A stretch of 41,342 bases of DNA from Pseudanabaena cinerea FACHB-1277. GTDB lineage: Bacteria > Cyanobacteriota > Cyanobacteriia > Pseudanabaenales > Pseudanabaenaceae. How positions within the stretch are numbered: the stretch's first letter is position 1; every line of letters starts with the position of its first letter. Below, piece after piece: positions 1 through 7,191 of the stretch. The notes beneath the pieces are model-generated. The model saw nothing but the letters and a program-made list of their open reading frames with translations. It ran no database searches and was not told where the DNA came from. The DNA lies in assembly GCF_014696345.1 (NCBI RefSeq), contig NZ_JACJPY010000035.1:1-41342 (forward strand). Direction: 5' to 3'. The translations under genes and the position numbers were made by a program.

Positions 1-75
1 GTTGGATAACATCATAGATATTATTTTTTTAATTTATGGCTTCTAGTTTAACAAATTAGGAGCGCTTTTTTCTGA

Positions 76-612
76 TTATTTTCTATCGTTCAACACTTCT
101 GGATTGGAGCTATAGTCAGGAAGCCTTATTCTAATAAAAGAAGCTAAAACTTTCATCACTAGCCAATGATATTCAGGAGAATCTCTCGCTATTGTTGACA
201 AAGTATAGATACCTGATAGTACGACTGTTATATTGTTAGACGTTATTAACTGTTCGACAGCTTTAGAAAAACGATCAGTAGCCAATCGTGATTCTGCAAT
301 TTCTATATCCTTTTTAGATTTTTCTGCATCTAATTGAGCTTTTCTTTCTGCAAGTTTCAAATTTTGATTGGCTACCCTGAAATTTAGGAATAGAACAACT
401 CCACCTACAATTGTTGCTAATGTTCCGACTCCACCTACAATTGCCTTACTAATTTCTAGTGATGCTTCAAATTTTTCTTTCCCATTTTGGAGATTCACAT
501 AGTTATTAGTAACTTGAACACCCCAAGATATAATCCACAATACTAGGGCAAAACTTGCAATTAGTAATGGAAAGATCCAAAAATATTTTTTTATGAGACT
601 ACGATTTCGCAT
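76..612 (-). CDS. Two-TM membrane protein, pentapeptide-protein-like head
   Basis: 178-residue protein of unknown function. Two hydrophobic helices lie at about residues 11-32 and 57-78, followed by a charged coiled-coil stretch (80-112). The C-terminal block has RFSKAVEQL at 114-122 and LSGIYTLSTIARDS at 132-145. From memory, this block resembles the segment that precedes the pentapeptide repeats in many cyanobacterial membrane proteins, where it reads roughly RFxxAxEQLG...LGGIYALERIAxDS. Here the protein stops about 30 residues later and no A(D/N)LXX repeats follow in the remaining 75 bases to the window edge. It may be a shortened relative or a decayed gene. It has no HIP1 site and is AT-rich compared with the housekeeping genes, which fits an accessory origin. 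ATG start. Confidence 0.6.
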   Translation of the reverse strand: MRNRSLIKKYFWIFPLLIASFALVLWIISWGVQVTNNYVNLQNGKEKFEASLEISKAIVGGVGTLATIVGGVVLFLNFRVANQNLKLAERKAQLDAEKSKKDIEIAESRLATDRFSKAVEQLITSNNITVVLSGIYTLSTIARDSPEYHWLVMKVLASFIRIRLPDYSSNPEVLNDRK

Positions 613-902
613 TATATGCTATTAGTCTTTTTTACTAAAATTCATGTACTATTTTAACTTTATCTTGCCGATTTGGGATAATTTTGAAATTTTTGTTGCT
701 TGCGAGGCTTCGATGAATTAGAGATTTCTATTTGTAGAGATTATTGGTGCGATCGCCTATCTTTACCTTACTTACATTCTGACTTTTGAGGCGATTATTT
801 TTGTTTGCAAGGCTCTGTTAGCGATCACGCTTGATGATGATAAAAGGCGATCATCAGCTAAACTAACACATGAGATCAATCTGAGAGCATAGATTTCAAG
901 CT
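613..902. other. Intergenic region upstream of first TA cassette
   Basis: 290 bases with no convincing gene on either strand. It holds the first copy of the 32-bp repeat (821-852), followed by a short leader with GCTAAACTAA at about 856-865 that is also found after the third copy (about 2045-2054). The promoter of the DUF433/DUF5615 operon presumably lies in this leader. Confidence 0.5.
821..852. repeat. TA-array repeat, copy 1
   Basis: First of three near-identical 32-base units. The shared core is CTTGATGATGACAAAAGG (this copy has T for C after GATGATGA). The unit begins GCGATC and ends GCGATC. It lies 50 bases before the DUF433 start codon. Copies 2 and 3 are at 1628-1659 and 1993-2024. 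Confidence 0.75.
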
Positions 903-1241
903 ATGAATACAAAACTAGTAGAATCATTAGCCCAAGTCATTGAATCCCTTGCACCAGACGAATATGCCCTATTGCAAGAAAAACTAAAATCTCGCGCAAT
1001 CCAGAAAACCATCGGCGTATGTGGAGGTCATGCAAGAATCCGCAATACCCGTATCCCCGTTTGGACGATCATCTCACTCCAACAACAAGGAGCCGATACC
1101 CCAGAGCTTTTACGCAACTTCCCATCATTGACAACAGATGATTTGAGCAACGCCCGATTCTATTACACTACACATCAAGAAGAAATCGATCGCGCGATCG
1201 CCTCTCATCAATACGAGCAAGAGGAAGCGATCATTGGCTAG
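903..1241 (+). CDS. DUF433 antitoxin
   Basis: 112-residue DUF433 protein, the usual antitoxin partner of DUF5615 PIN-like toxins. The DUF433 core starts at about residue 38 (GVCGGHARIRNTRIPVWTI), where the GxPxIxGTRIPV-type signature is recognisable. The helical part that follows has NFPSLTTDDLSNARFYY. The N-terminal 35 residues are helical and could carry dimerisation or DNA contacts. The stop overlaps the next gene by eight bases, a typical translationally coupled TA arrangement. The role follows from family and context: binding the toxin and repressing the shared promoter. Confidence 0.85.
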   Translation: MNTKLVESLAQVIESLAPDEYALLQEKLKSRAIQKTIGVCGGHARIRNTRIPVWTIISLQQQGADTPELLRNFPSLTTDDLSNARFYYTTHQEEIDRAIASHQYEQEEAIIG

Positions 1242-1617
1242 ACTTTATTCCAACGAAAACTTTGCGATCGACATCGTGCAAATCCTGCGCGATTACGGTC
1301 ATGATGTACTCACCTCCTACGAAGCAAGACAAGCAAATCAAGGAATTCCCGATCCTGAAGTTCTAAAATTTGCCACAAATCAAAATCGAATTCTAATTAC
1401 TTTTAATCGTGATGATTTTATCGATTTACATCGTAGCGGAATGAATCATAGTGGCATCATTATTTGTAAAGATGATCGCGACTATCAGGGACAAGCCAAA
1501 TTTATCAATGACTTTTTGCAATCTCAAACAACAGAACTTAGCGATCGCCTAATCCGTATCCAAAAGCAAAATCAGCCCAAGTCCAGCACACCAGCATTTA
1601 TCATTCGTGAATACTAA
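1234..1617 (+). CDS. DUF5615 PIN-like toxin
   Basis: 127-residue DUF5615 (Mut7-C/PIN-like) protein, predicted RNase toxin of a type II toxin-antitoxin pair. Acidic residues expected for a PIN-type metal site are visible: SNENF near residue 6 (usually LDENV), GIPDPEVL in the middle and TFNRDDF at about 58-64. Length is near the family norm and the frame is intact. The start used is TTG at 1234, inside the end of the DUF433 gene; no ATG fits the family N-terminus better. The overlap supports co-translation with its antitoxin. A copy of the 32-bp repeat begins 10 bases after the stop. Confidence 0.82.
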   Translation: MARLYSNENFAIDIVQILRDYGHDVLTSYEARQANQGIPDPEVLKFATNQNRILITFNRDDFIDLHRSGMNHSGIIICKDDRDYQGQAKFINDFLQSQTTELSDRLIRIQKQNQPKSSTPAFIIREY

Positions 1618-1627
1618 GGGATATTTA

Positions 1628-1659
1628 GCGATCGCGCATGATGATGACAAAAGGCAATC
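1628..1659. repeat. TA-array repeat, copy 2
   Basis: Second copy of the 32-base unit, here containing GCGATCGCG and then ATGATGATGACAAAAGG. It lies 10 bases after the DUF5615 stop, and the BrnT-like remnant begins directly at its right edge. Confidence 0.75.
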
Positions 1660-1731
1660 GCCCCTAAAGGAGTAAAATTTATCCCCAGTCGTAAAGCTAC
1701 CAAAAAATATCTAGGTGAAACCCATGATTAA
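1660..1731 (+). pseudogene. BrnT-like toxin C-terminal remnant
   Basis: The frame reads APKGVKFIPSRKATKKYLGE and then THD plus a stop. This resembles the C-terminus of BrnT-type toxins (family pattern roughly TPRGxxxRxISxRKAxxRE). No start codon or upstream body exists: a stop in this frame lies at 1645-1647 inside repeat copy 2. The remnant overlaps the ATG of the following antitoxin by eight bases (ATGATTAA), as an intact toxin-then-antitoxin operon would. The overlap and the RKA motif are seen; the BrnT identity is inference from about 20 residues. Confidence 0.5.
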
Positions 1732-1996
1732 CCTTGACCCCGAAGAAATAGAAATTCTAGAAGCATTTGACAGCGATCGCCTCACTCGAACAGCCAACTG
1801 GCAGGAAGAACTAGAGCAGCATAAACAAATTGCCTCCGCAACCTTTGCCCAAAACAGTACAATCAACATCTCTGTTTCGGAGAAAGACCTGCGATCGCTC
1901 CAAAAACGTGCTTTAGCAGAAGGAATTCCCTATCCATTATTTATCTCCAGCATTTTACATAAATTTATTGAAGGCAAATTAGTAGAAATTTCTTGA
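1724..1996 (+). CDS. CopG-family (COG5304-like) antitoxin
   Basis: 90-residue antitoxin-like protein. The N-terminus MINLDPEEIEILEAF matches the usual start of this family, so ATG 1724 is preferred over the in-frame GTG at 1715. The C-terminal ribbon-helix-helix-like part is INISVSEKDLRSLQKRALAEGIPYPLFISSILHKF, with the typical KRALAEGIPY segment. These proteins are normally encoded just downstream of, and overlapping, a BrnT/RelE-like toxin; here only the tail of that toxin remains. It may be an orphan antitoxin, still able to autorepress or cross-neutralise. Its stop codon lies inside the third 32-bp repeat. Confidence 0.75.
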   Translation: MINLDPEEIEILEAFDSDRLTRTANWQEELEQHKQIASATFAQNSTINISVSEKDLRSLQKRALAEGIPYPLFISSILHKFIEGKLVEIS

Positions 1997-2024
1997 TCGC
2001 GCTTGATGATGACAAAAGGAGATC
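1993..2024. repeat. TA-array repeat, copy 3
   Basis: Third copy, with an exact CTTGATGATGACAAAAGG core. Its first bases supply the TGA stop (1994-1996) of the CopG antitoxin. It is followed by a leader sharing GCTAAACTAA with the leader after copy 1. Confidence 0.75.
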
Positions 2025-2085
2025 CGCTTGATTACTAAGTTTTGCTAAACTAAAACTAACTTGAGCGTGAATCCAAGAACTTAGT

Positions 2086-2343
2086 ATGAACACTATTAAA
2101 AGCGAGATAGTACAACGCTTAGAAATTATCTCTGATGATAAATTGCGAGAAGTTCTTAGCTTCTTAAACTATCTGGTATGGCAAACTGAAAACTCACATA
2201 CTCAAGAAGACACAGACTGGCTAGAGAGCGACCTGTCAGGTTTAGGTAATTATGAACCCTATGAATGGCAAGAAGGAGAACTGCAAGAAGGGCTACCCGT
2301 TAAATTTATCGCCGAAACAGGGAAAATTGAGATCGGCGCATGA
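2086..2343 (+). CDS. Small antitoxin-like protein upstream of PemK
   Basis: 85-residue acidic protein. The N-terminal helix (IKSEIVQRLEIISDDKLREVLSFLNYLVW) resembles DUF2281-type small antitoxins, and the C-terminal half is rich in E and W (about residues 44-70). The stop overlaps the ATG of the PemK-like gene by four bases, so the two are one transcription and translation unit. Antitoxin function is inferred from position and size, not from a certain family match. Confidence 0.65.
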   Translation: MNTIKSEIVQRLEIISDDKLREVLSFLNYLVWQTENSHTQEDTDWLESDLSGLGNYEPYEWQEGELQEGLPVKFIAETGKIEIGA

Positions 2344-2552
2344 CAGAGCATATTTTACAAATCGGTGATGTCGTCACAGCCAAATTTCCTAGCCCAAATC
2401 CTAGTGGTAGAGAGCAAGAAGGCTACAGACCTGCAATTGTTGTAGGAATCCCCAGCCGATTAGGGAAAATGCGTTTTCCACTAGTTGTAGTTGCACCCAT
2501 GACTACAGATCTAGGTCAAGAATGGGCTGGCATCAATTCTAGTTTATTTTGA
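2340..2552 (+). CDS. Truncated PemK/MazF-family toxin
   Basis: 70-residue N-terminal part of a PemK/MazF endoribonuclease. Recognisable elements are GDVVTAKFP (about 9-17), GYRPAIVVG (28-36) and VVVAPMTTDLGQEWAG (49-64). Full-length members are usually about 105-120 residues; the segment that forms the rest of the beta barrel and the C-terminal helix is absent. The frame stops just as it meets the 3' end of purN on the opposite strand, which suggests a deletion fused the toxin to the conserved chromosome. It is probably inactive as an RNase. Its start overlaps the preceding antitoxin-like gene. Confidence 0.7.
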   Translation: MTEHILQIGDVVTAKFPSPNPSGREQEGYRPAIVVGIPSRLGKMRFPLVVVAPMTTDLGQEWAGINSSLF

Positions 2553-3179
2553 AATAGTCCGCATATATTCCGCGATCGCCTGTGGATAGATGATATGCTC
2601 CTGTACCTGAATTCGTGTCTGCAAGTCTTCTAGGCGATCGCTATCAAGCACAGGAACGGCAGCTTGCTTAAGGATTTTCCCACTGTCAACTTCAACGCTG
2701 AGCAGATGCACAGTGCAGCCAGTAATTTTGACCCCGTAGTTATAGGCTTGCTCAATAGCATGATTGCCTTTAAAGCTAGGCAGTAAACTGGGATGAATAT
2801 TCAAGATGCGATCGGGGAAGGCATCAATGAGAACTTGGGTCACAATTCGCATCCATCCCGCCATGATCACCAATTCCACTTGATATTGTTGCAGCACCTC
2901 AATGATTTTACGGTCTAGATCTTGACGTGATTTGTAATCACGATGATTAATCAAGATTGCAGGAATACCGAATTTTTCAGCTCGTTGACGCACAAAAGCA
3001 TTGGGTTCGTTATAAATCACCACAGCAATTTGTGCTAGTAAATCACCATTGGTGATCGCCACAGCGATCGCCTCTAAGTTACTGCCACTGCCCGAAGCCA
3101 ATACGCCCAATGTCACCATCGTCTTAGTTTTGACATTATCCTCAATCAAGTTTGTCGACAAATTCACAGATTTCCTCAT
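2544..3179 (-). CDS. purN: Phosphoribosylglycinamide formyltransferase
   Basis: PurN transfers a formyl group from 10-formyl-THF to GAR in step 3 of purine synthesis (cytosol). The N-terminal LGVLASGSGSNLEAI (about residues 24-38) is the phosphate-binding start of the family. MAGWMRIV and NIHPSLLPSFKGNHAIEQAYNYG carry the Asn-His catalytic region, and the ITGCTVHLLS strand with the later aspartate follows. The coordinates use ATG 3179; an in-frame ATG at 3119 would begin exactly at MVTLGVLAS and remove a 20-residue extension, so the start is uncertain. It is divergent from bolA. Its last nine bases overlap the truncated PemK gene. Confidence 0.93.
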   Translation of the reverse strand: MRKSVNLSTNLIEDNVKTKTMVTLGVLASGSGSNLEAIAVAITNGDLLAQIAVVIYNEPNAFVRQRAEKFGIPAILINHRDYKSRQDLDRKIIEVLQQYQVELVIMAGWMRIVTQVLIDAFPDRILNIHPSLLPSFKGNHAIEQAYNYGVKITGCTVHLLSVEVDSGKILKQAAVPVLDSDRLEDLQTRIQVQEHIIYPQAIAEYMRTISK

Positions 3180-3241
3180 ATTGTTATATTTATTACGTCT
3201 TTAGCATAATTAATTAGAACTGTCGCAATACCAATCAAAAT

Positions 3242-3544
3242 ATGGATGCCATCAACAATATCAAAGCCATCTTGCAAGATAAATTGGGCGCAACCATTGT
3301 GGAGATCACCGATCGCAGTGATCAACATAAGCATCATCAAGGGCGAAAAAATGCGCCTGAGGGCAGTGGTCATTATGACCTAATTATTGTGTCAGAATGT
3401 TTTGCTGACACAACGATAATGCAGCAACATCGCATGGTTTACAACGCCCTCAGCGATCAAATGCAAACCACGATCCATGCCCTCTCCATCAAAACCTATA
3501 CGCCAGACCTATGGACAAAGACAACAGCCTCGACACTAACCTAG
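3242..3544 (+). CDS. bolA: BolA-family protein
   Basis: 100-residue BolA/YrbA-type protein. The fold signature is visible: amphipathic helix at the N-terminus (MDAINNIKAILQDKLGATIVEITD), a His-rich loop HKHHQGRKNAPEGSGHYDLIIVS, and the helix QQHRMVYNALSDQM followed by HALSIKTYTPDLW. BolA proteins pair with monothiol glutaredoxins in iron-sulfur handling; no glutaredoxin gene is nearby. Its 3' end overlaps the next gene by 34 bases, so the two are probably co-expressed. The last few residues after DLW may be an extension produced by the overlap. Confidence 0.87.
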   Translation: MDAINNIKAILQDKLGATIVEITDRSDQHKHHQGRKNAPEGSGHYDLIIVSECFADTTIMQQHRMVYNALSDQMQTTIHALSIKTYTPDLWTKTTASTLT

Positions 3545-4221
3545 ACAACCAAGCGGACAAGCCCAATGCTCTTAGCAAGCTGCAACAGGGCAATGATCAG
3601 CATGGCAACCCGATTTTGTATTGGATGTTTAAGTGGTTAGTTGTCAGACCAATTTTGTACTTGTTTTATCAAGAGCGCATCTATGGTGCAGAAAATGTCT
3701 CACTGACAGACAATTTGATCGTGGTGAGTAATCATGCAAGTGACTTTGATCCTTTGATTGTGGGCAGTTGTATGGGTCGCCCTGTGGCATTTATGGCAAA
3801 GGAAGAACTGTTTAAAATCCCTGTGTTGAGTCAGGCTATTACTGCTTTTGGTGCTTATCCCGTCAAACGGGGGGCAGGCGATCGCGCTGCCATCAGATCG
3901 GCGATCGCCTCGATTAACCAAGGCTGGGCAACGGGGATATTTTTGCAAGGTACGCGCACCCTTGATGGGCGTGTGACTGAGCCAAAATTAGGTGCAGCAA
4001 TGATTGCTGCCAAAACCCAAGCGCCATTTTTGCCTGTGAGTATTTGGGGAACTGAGAAAATTTTGCCCAAGGGGGCAAGGTTTCCTAAATTATTTCAGCC
4101 TGTGACCGTGAGAATCGGTGATTTAATTGCACCGCCACCTAGCAGCGATCGCGCCACCCTTGAGGCTTATAGCCAAAAATGCGCCGATGCGATCAATGCT
4201 CTCCATGCCCTTGGGCGTTGA
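3511..4221 (+). CDS. PlsC-like lysophospholipid acyltransferase
   Basis: 236-residue acyltransferase of the PlsC (1-acyl-glycerol-3-phosphate acyltransferase) superfamily, acting at the membrane in phospholipid synthesis or remodelling. The HX4D catalytic motif is NHASDFD at about 74-80. The second motif reads FLQGTRTLDGRV, where the usual EGTRS has Q in place of E. AFGAYPVKRG and the proline-rich LPVSIWGT block also fit. A hydrophobic segment before the HX4D motif may dip into the membrane. The start overlaps bolA by 34 bases; ATG 3511 gives the usual length. A strong hairpin follows the gene. Confidence 0.85.
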   Translation: MDKDNSLDTNLDNQADKPNALSKLQQGNDQHGNPILYWMFKWLVVRPILYLFYQERIYGAENVSLTDNLIVVSNHASDFDPLIVGSCMGRPVAFMAKEELFKIPVLSQAITAFGAYPVKRGAGDRAAIRSAIASINQGWATGIFLQGTRTLDGRVTEPKLGAAMIAAKTQAPFLPVSIWGTEKILPKGARFPKLFQPVTVRIGDLIAPPPSSDRATLEAYSQKCADAINALHALGR

Positions 4222-4246
4222 TTACTATAGCTGTCGGCTTTTTAGC

Positions 4247-4295
4247 CCCAAAGACTGGCGGCGGCGCAGAGCGCCGCTACCAGTCTTTGGGTTTT
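4247..4295. terminator. Bidirectional hairpin between convergent genes
   Basis: Outer arms CCCAAAGACTGG (4247-4258) and CCAGTCTTTGGG (4280-4291) pair perfectly, and inner arms GCGGCGC (4261-4267) and GCGCCGC (4271-4277) pair around AGA. TTTT follows on the plus strand. It lies between the plsC-like gene and the pyk stop, so it can end both transcripts. The inner core GGCG-N-AGAGCGCCGC is shared with the hairpin at 15128-15156. Confidence 0.75.
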
Positions 4296-5718
4296 AGAGA
4301 ACATGAATTTTAATGAAATTTGTGCCGCCCTGAATGCTCATGGGAATACCGCCAACAATCAGGATGCGATCGCCCCTACTTGCCAAGTTGCGCCCCAACA
4401 GACAAGCCTCCACCTGCTCGATTACCATTTCAAAGGAGCTAACCTCTTGATCTAACAATAGCGGCTTGACCCCCCATACCAAATTGAGGCGATGGTAAAC
4501 ATGGATATTGGGTGAGAGGGCGATAATTGGCGTTTTTAAGCGTTCCTTAGAGGCAAGAATTGCGGTGTAACCACTGGCAGTAAAGGCAACAATGCAACGA
4601 AAATCAATCACATCGGCAATCACATGGAGTGCCTCACTAATGGCATGGACTTCATCGGTGCGAGAGGCTGGATAGTTCATAAACTTGGCATCCTTTTCCA
4701 CCTCCGCCGCAATTCTGGTCATCATCGTCACCGCTTGTACAGGATATGCACCCACCGCCGACTCCCCTGATAGCATCACCGCATCAGTACCATCTAAAAT
4801 CGCATTGGCGACATCACTAGCCTCGGCTCTGGTGGGGCGTGGATTTTGAATCATGCTTTCTAGCATTTGCGTAGCGGTGATTACAGGGATGCCGTTCTCA
4901 TTACAACGCCGAATGATATGTTTTTGAATGATCGGCACTTTCTCAGGGGGCATCTCCACACCCAAATCACCCCGCGCCACCATCACACCATCAACAATTG
5001 CCAGAATTTCTTCAAAATTAGCGATCGCTTGGGGCTTCTCAATTTTGGCAATGATCGAGACCGACTTACCATAATCATTAATTAGCGACTTGAGCATTTG
5101 CACATCCGCCGCCTCTCTCACAAAGCTCAAAGAAACCCAATCCACATTATGTTCTAATCCAAATGCCAAGTCTTGACGATCCTTATCTGTCATCGAAGGA
5201 AGACGCAAATTTAACGTGGGAAAGTTTACTCCTTTATGACTGGTGAGACAGCCGCCCTTGATCACTTCGCAATCTACCGCATTTCCATGGAGCGCCGTCA
5301 CCCGCAATTCAAAAATGCCATCAGCTAAAAGAATTGGTGTACCAATCGTGGCTTCTTCGGCAATATATGGATAGTCAATGGTAATCCCATTGGCAATAGT
5401 TGCGGTTGCTTGAGCGCGATCAATGGGCAGCAGCGTAATTGTTTGCCCTTCCACTAGTTGAATGCCTTGATCGGACAGTTCGCCCACCCGAATTTTGGGA
5501 CCTTGCAGATCCTGCAAAATCGTAATGGGAATATCTAATTCATCGGATACAGCACGAATCATGGCGATCGTTTTCGCGTGATCTGCATAGCTGCCGTGGG
5601 AAAAATTCAGTCGGGCGACAGTGACACCTGCCTCCACCATTTTGCGAAATACTTCAGGCGATCGGCTGGCGGGTCCAATGGTGGCAACGATTTTGGTTAA
5701 ATGCTGCGGAATTGCCAT
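4294..5718 (-). CDS. pyk: Pyruvate kinase
   Basis: About 474-residue pyruvate kinase converting PEP and ADP to pyruvate and ATP in glycolysis. Family blocks are all present: TKIVATIGPASRSPEV at the N-terminus, RLNFSHG (substrate and potassium site), LQDLQGPKIRVG, SIIAKIEKPQA with the catalytic Lys, VMVARGDLGVEMP and TQMLESMIQNPRPTRAEASDV. The C-terminal effector domain is complete, without the extra PEP-utiliser domain found in longer forms. ATG 5718 (MAIPQHLTK) is preferred over the TTG 12 bases upstream. Convergent with the plsC-like gene across a shared hairpin. Confidence 0.96.
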   Translation of the reverse strand: MAIPQHLTKIVATIGPASRSPEVFRKMVEAGVTVARLNFSHGSYADHAKTIAMIRAVSDELDIPITILQDLQGPKIRVGELSDQGIQLVEGQTITLLPIDRAQATATIANGITIDYPYIAEEATIGTPILLADGIFELRVTALHGNAVDCEVIKGGCLTSHKGVNFPTLNLRLPSMTDKDRQDLAFGLEHNVDWVSLSFVREAADVQMLKSLINDYGKSVSIIAKIEKPQAIANFEEILAIVDGVMVARGDLGVEMPPEKVPIIQKHIIRRCNENGIPVITATQMLESMIQNPRPTRAEASDVANAILDGTDAVMLSGESAVGAYPVQAVTMMTRIAAEVEKDAKFMNYPASRTDEVHAISEALHVIADVIDFRCIVAFTASGYTAILASKERLKTPIIALSPNIHVYHRLNLVWGVKPLLLDQEVSSFEMVIEQVEACLLGRNLASRGDRILIVGGIPMSIQGGTNFIKIHVL

Positions 5719-5837
5719 AGATATCACCAACTAGAACGTCATTGCTTCTAATCTATCCTTAGTGTCTGAAAGTGGAAAGTCAAAATGATACAAACATGAC
5801 AAAGCCTTGCGCTTAATTCAAATTTCCTCTGCACTAG

Positions 5838-5940
5838 ATAGCGGTTTTCACATGAGTGTGTACTCTTGTGAAAACAAAAAGCCAATCCCAGTAAGAATTT
5901 TGAGTTTTCGTTTTGTCGTAGGCAAAATGAAAACCGCTAT
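5838..5940. mobile_element. 103-bp MITE-like element
   Basis: Perfect 13-bp terminal inverted repeats ATAGCGGTTTTCA (5838-5850) and TGAAAACCGCTAT (5928-5940) enclose a non-coding interior. The left half holds a second hairpin, GTTTTCACATGAGT at 5844-5857 pairing with ACTCTTGTGAAAAC at 5862-5875 with one mismatch. No coding potential, so any mobility would depend on a transposase elsewhere. A clear target duplication is not visible. Confidence 0.5.
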
Positions 5941-5945
5941 ATCCG

Positions 5946-5979
5946 AAAAAAAGCAGTGCGATGCACTGCTTTTTTATTT
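5946..5979 (-). terminator. Terminator of ycf48
   Basis: GCAGTGC (5953-5959) and GCACTGC (5963-5969) form a stem around GAT, flanked by A7 on the left and T6 on the right. Read on the minus strand it is a stem followed by a T run, placed just downstream of the ycf48 stop. Confidence 0.8.
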
Positions 5980-6004
5980 TTTAGTCTGAATTTTCAGTCT
6001 GAAA

Positions 6005-7072
6005 TTACTCAGGAGTATAGGCTAACAAAGTGCCATTTTGTCCCAAAACAAAACCGCGATCGCGGGCAAAGAAATAAATCCGATAGAGATTTGCCCCCAC
6101 ATTGGCTGCTGACTGATCCCGCGTCCAAGTCTTACCACCATCCTCACTATGGATCAACCGTGAACCGCCACCCGAAATCCATACGTTATTGTCATCCTGA
6201 TACTTCAAATCTAGCAGACCAAAACCGCCGCTTGCCTTAGGAGTCAGCTTTTTACCCCAAGTTTCAAAATCACCAACCTCACTAAATTGGACTTGCCCCC
6301 CACGATTGAGCATCCATAGACGATTGTCGGGGGTATAGCCCATATTCTGTACCCTTCTAGAGCTATTTCGATTATGTTGAATCCATGTCTCATCGCCAGG
6401 ATTCCAAGTTGAATAGAAATTACCATTGGCAGAAATAGCAACATAGCGGCCATCATCGCTGCGGTTGAGGTTACGCGCATTACCAACGGCTTGGGTGACT
6501 AGCGCTCGCCAGTTCTGCCCTTCGTCTTGAGTGCTATAGATTGCCCCTAGATCCGTAACCATCTCCGCCGAGTTGTGACCTGTTGCCACGATCGCAAAGG
6601 GATCGCCAGGTAACTTTGAGCTAAGCCCAATGCGTGACCATGACTTGCCATCATCGGTAGTATGGAGCAGTAGGGCGGGCTGCCCCGTAATCCAACCTTC
6701 CTGACCATAAAAACTGACGGATGAAAAGCGATAGATGCCATCACCAAGATCAAGTTTGCGCTCTTCCCAACTATTACCGCCATCATTGGATTCGAGGAGG
6801 GTGGCTTCAGTACCAACGAGCCAACCATGATTGGTATTTACCTTGTCAAACCACAAATCAAGGGGGGTAATTGCCACAGGCAATTCAATCTTGCGCCAAC
6901 TGCCTCCGCTTGCTAGGGCTTGGGGAATATTGCCAAACCAAGCACTGCAAAGTACTAAGAGGCTCAAGAAGAAACTAGTTAGTAGTTTGCCCAAAGACTG
7001 GTGGGATTTTTGAGGAAATATGGGATTATGTTGAGTATTAAGCAGGTATTTTATGTTTTTTGGCATATACAT
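6005..7072 (-). CDS. ycf48: Photosystem II assembly factor Ycf48
   Basis: 355-residue Ycf48 (HCF136 in plants), a lumenal seven-bladed propeller that assists early assembly of the PSII D1 module. An N-terminal export signal at about residues 28-55 (LTSFFLSLLVLCSAWFGNIPQALA) precedes the mature protein. Blade repeats with BNR-type DGGxxW signatures are visible: SNDGGNSWEER, TTDDGKSWSRI, TQDEGQNWRAL and SEDGGKTWTRD. It lies downstream of rubA in the order usual for cyanobacteria, but the expected psbE-psbF-psbL-psbJ genes do not follow; a terminator, a MITE-like element and pyk do. The stop codon touches an imperfect 13-bp tandem duplication (5983-6008). Confidence 0.95.
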   Translation of the reverse strand: MYMPKNIKYLLNTQHNPIFPQKSHQSLGKLLTSFFLSLLVLCSAWFGNIPQALASGGSWRKIELPVAITPLDLWFDKVNTNHGWLVGTEATLLESNDGGNSWEERKLDLGDGIYRFSSVSFYGQEGWITGQPALLLHTTDDGKSWSRIGLSSKLPGDPFAIVATGHNSAEMVTDLGAIYSTQDEGQNWRALVTQAVGNARNLNRSDDGRYVAISANGNFYSTWNPGDETWIQHNRNSSRRVQNMGYTPDNRLWMLNRGGQVQFSEVGDFETWGKKLTPKASGGFGLLDLKYQDDNNVWISGGGSRLIHSEDGGKTWTRDQSAANVGANLYRIYFFARDRGFVLGQNGTLLAYTPE

Positions 7073-7191
7073 TTATGAATTAGCTAAATTGATGGGTCAG
7101 AATTAATTGGTTTAATTGGGCAAAAAAATTTTCAATGATTTTGGTAATGACTTCGGTGGGGTTTTTGCGAAGGCAGTTAAATGATTGACAT

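Noticed and set aside
3176-3373. 65-residue frame antisense to bolA
   Set aside because: Shadow of the bolA gene; it also sits over the purN-bolA promoter gap.
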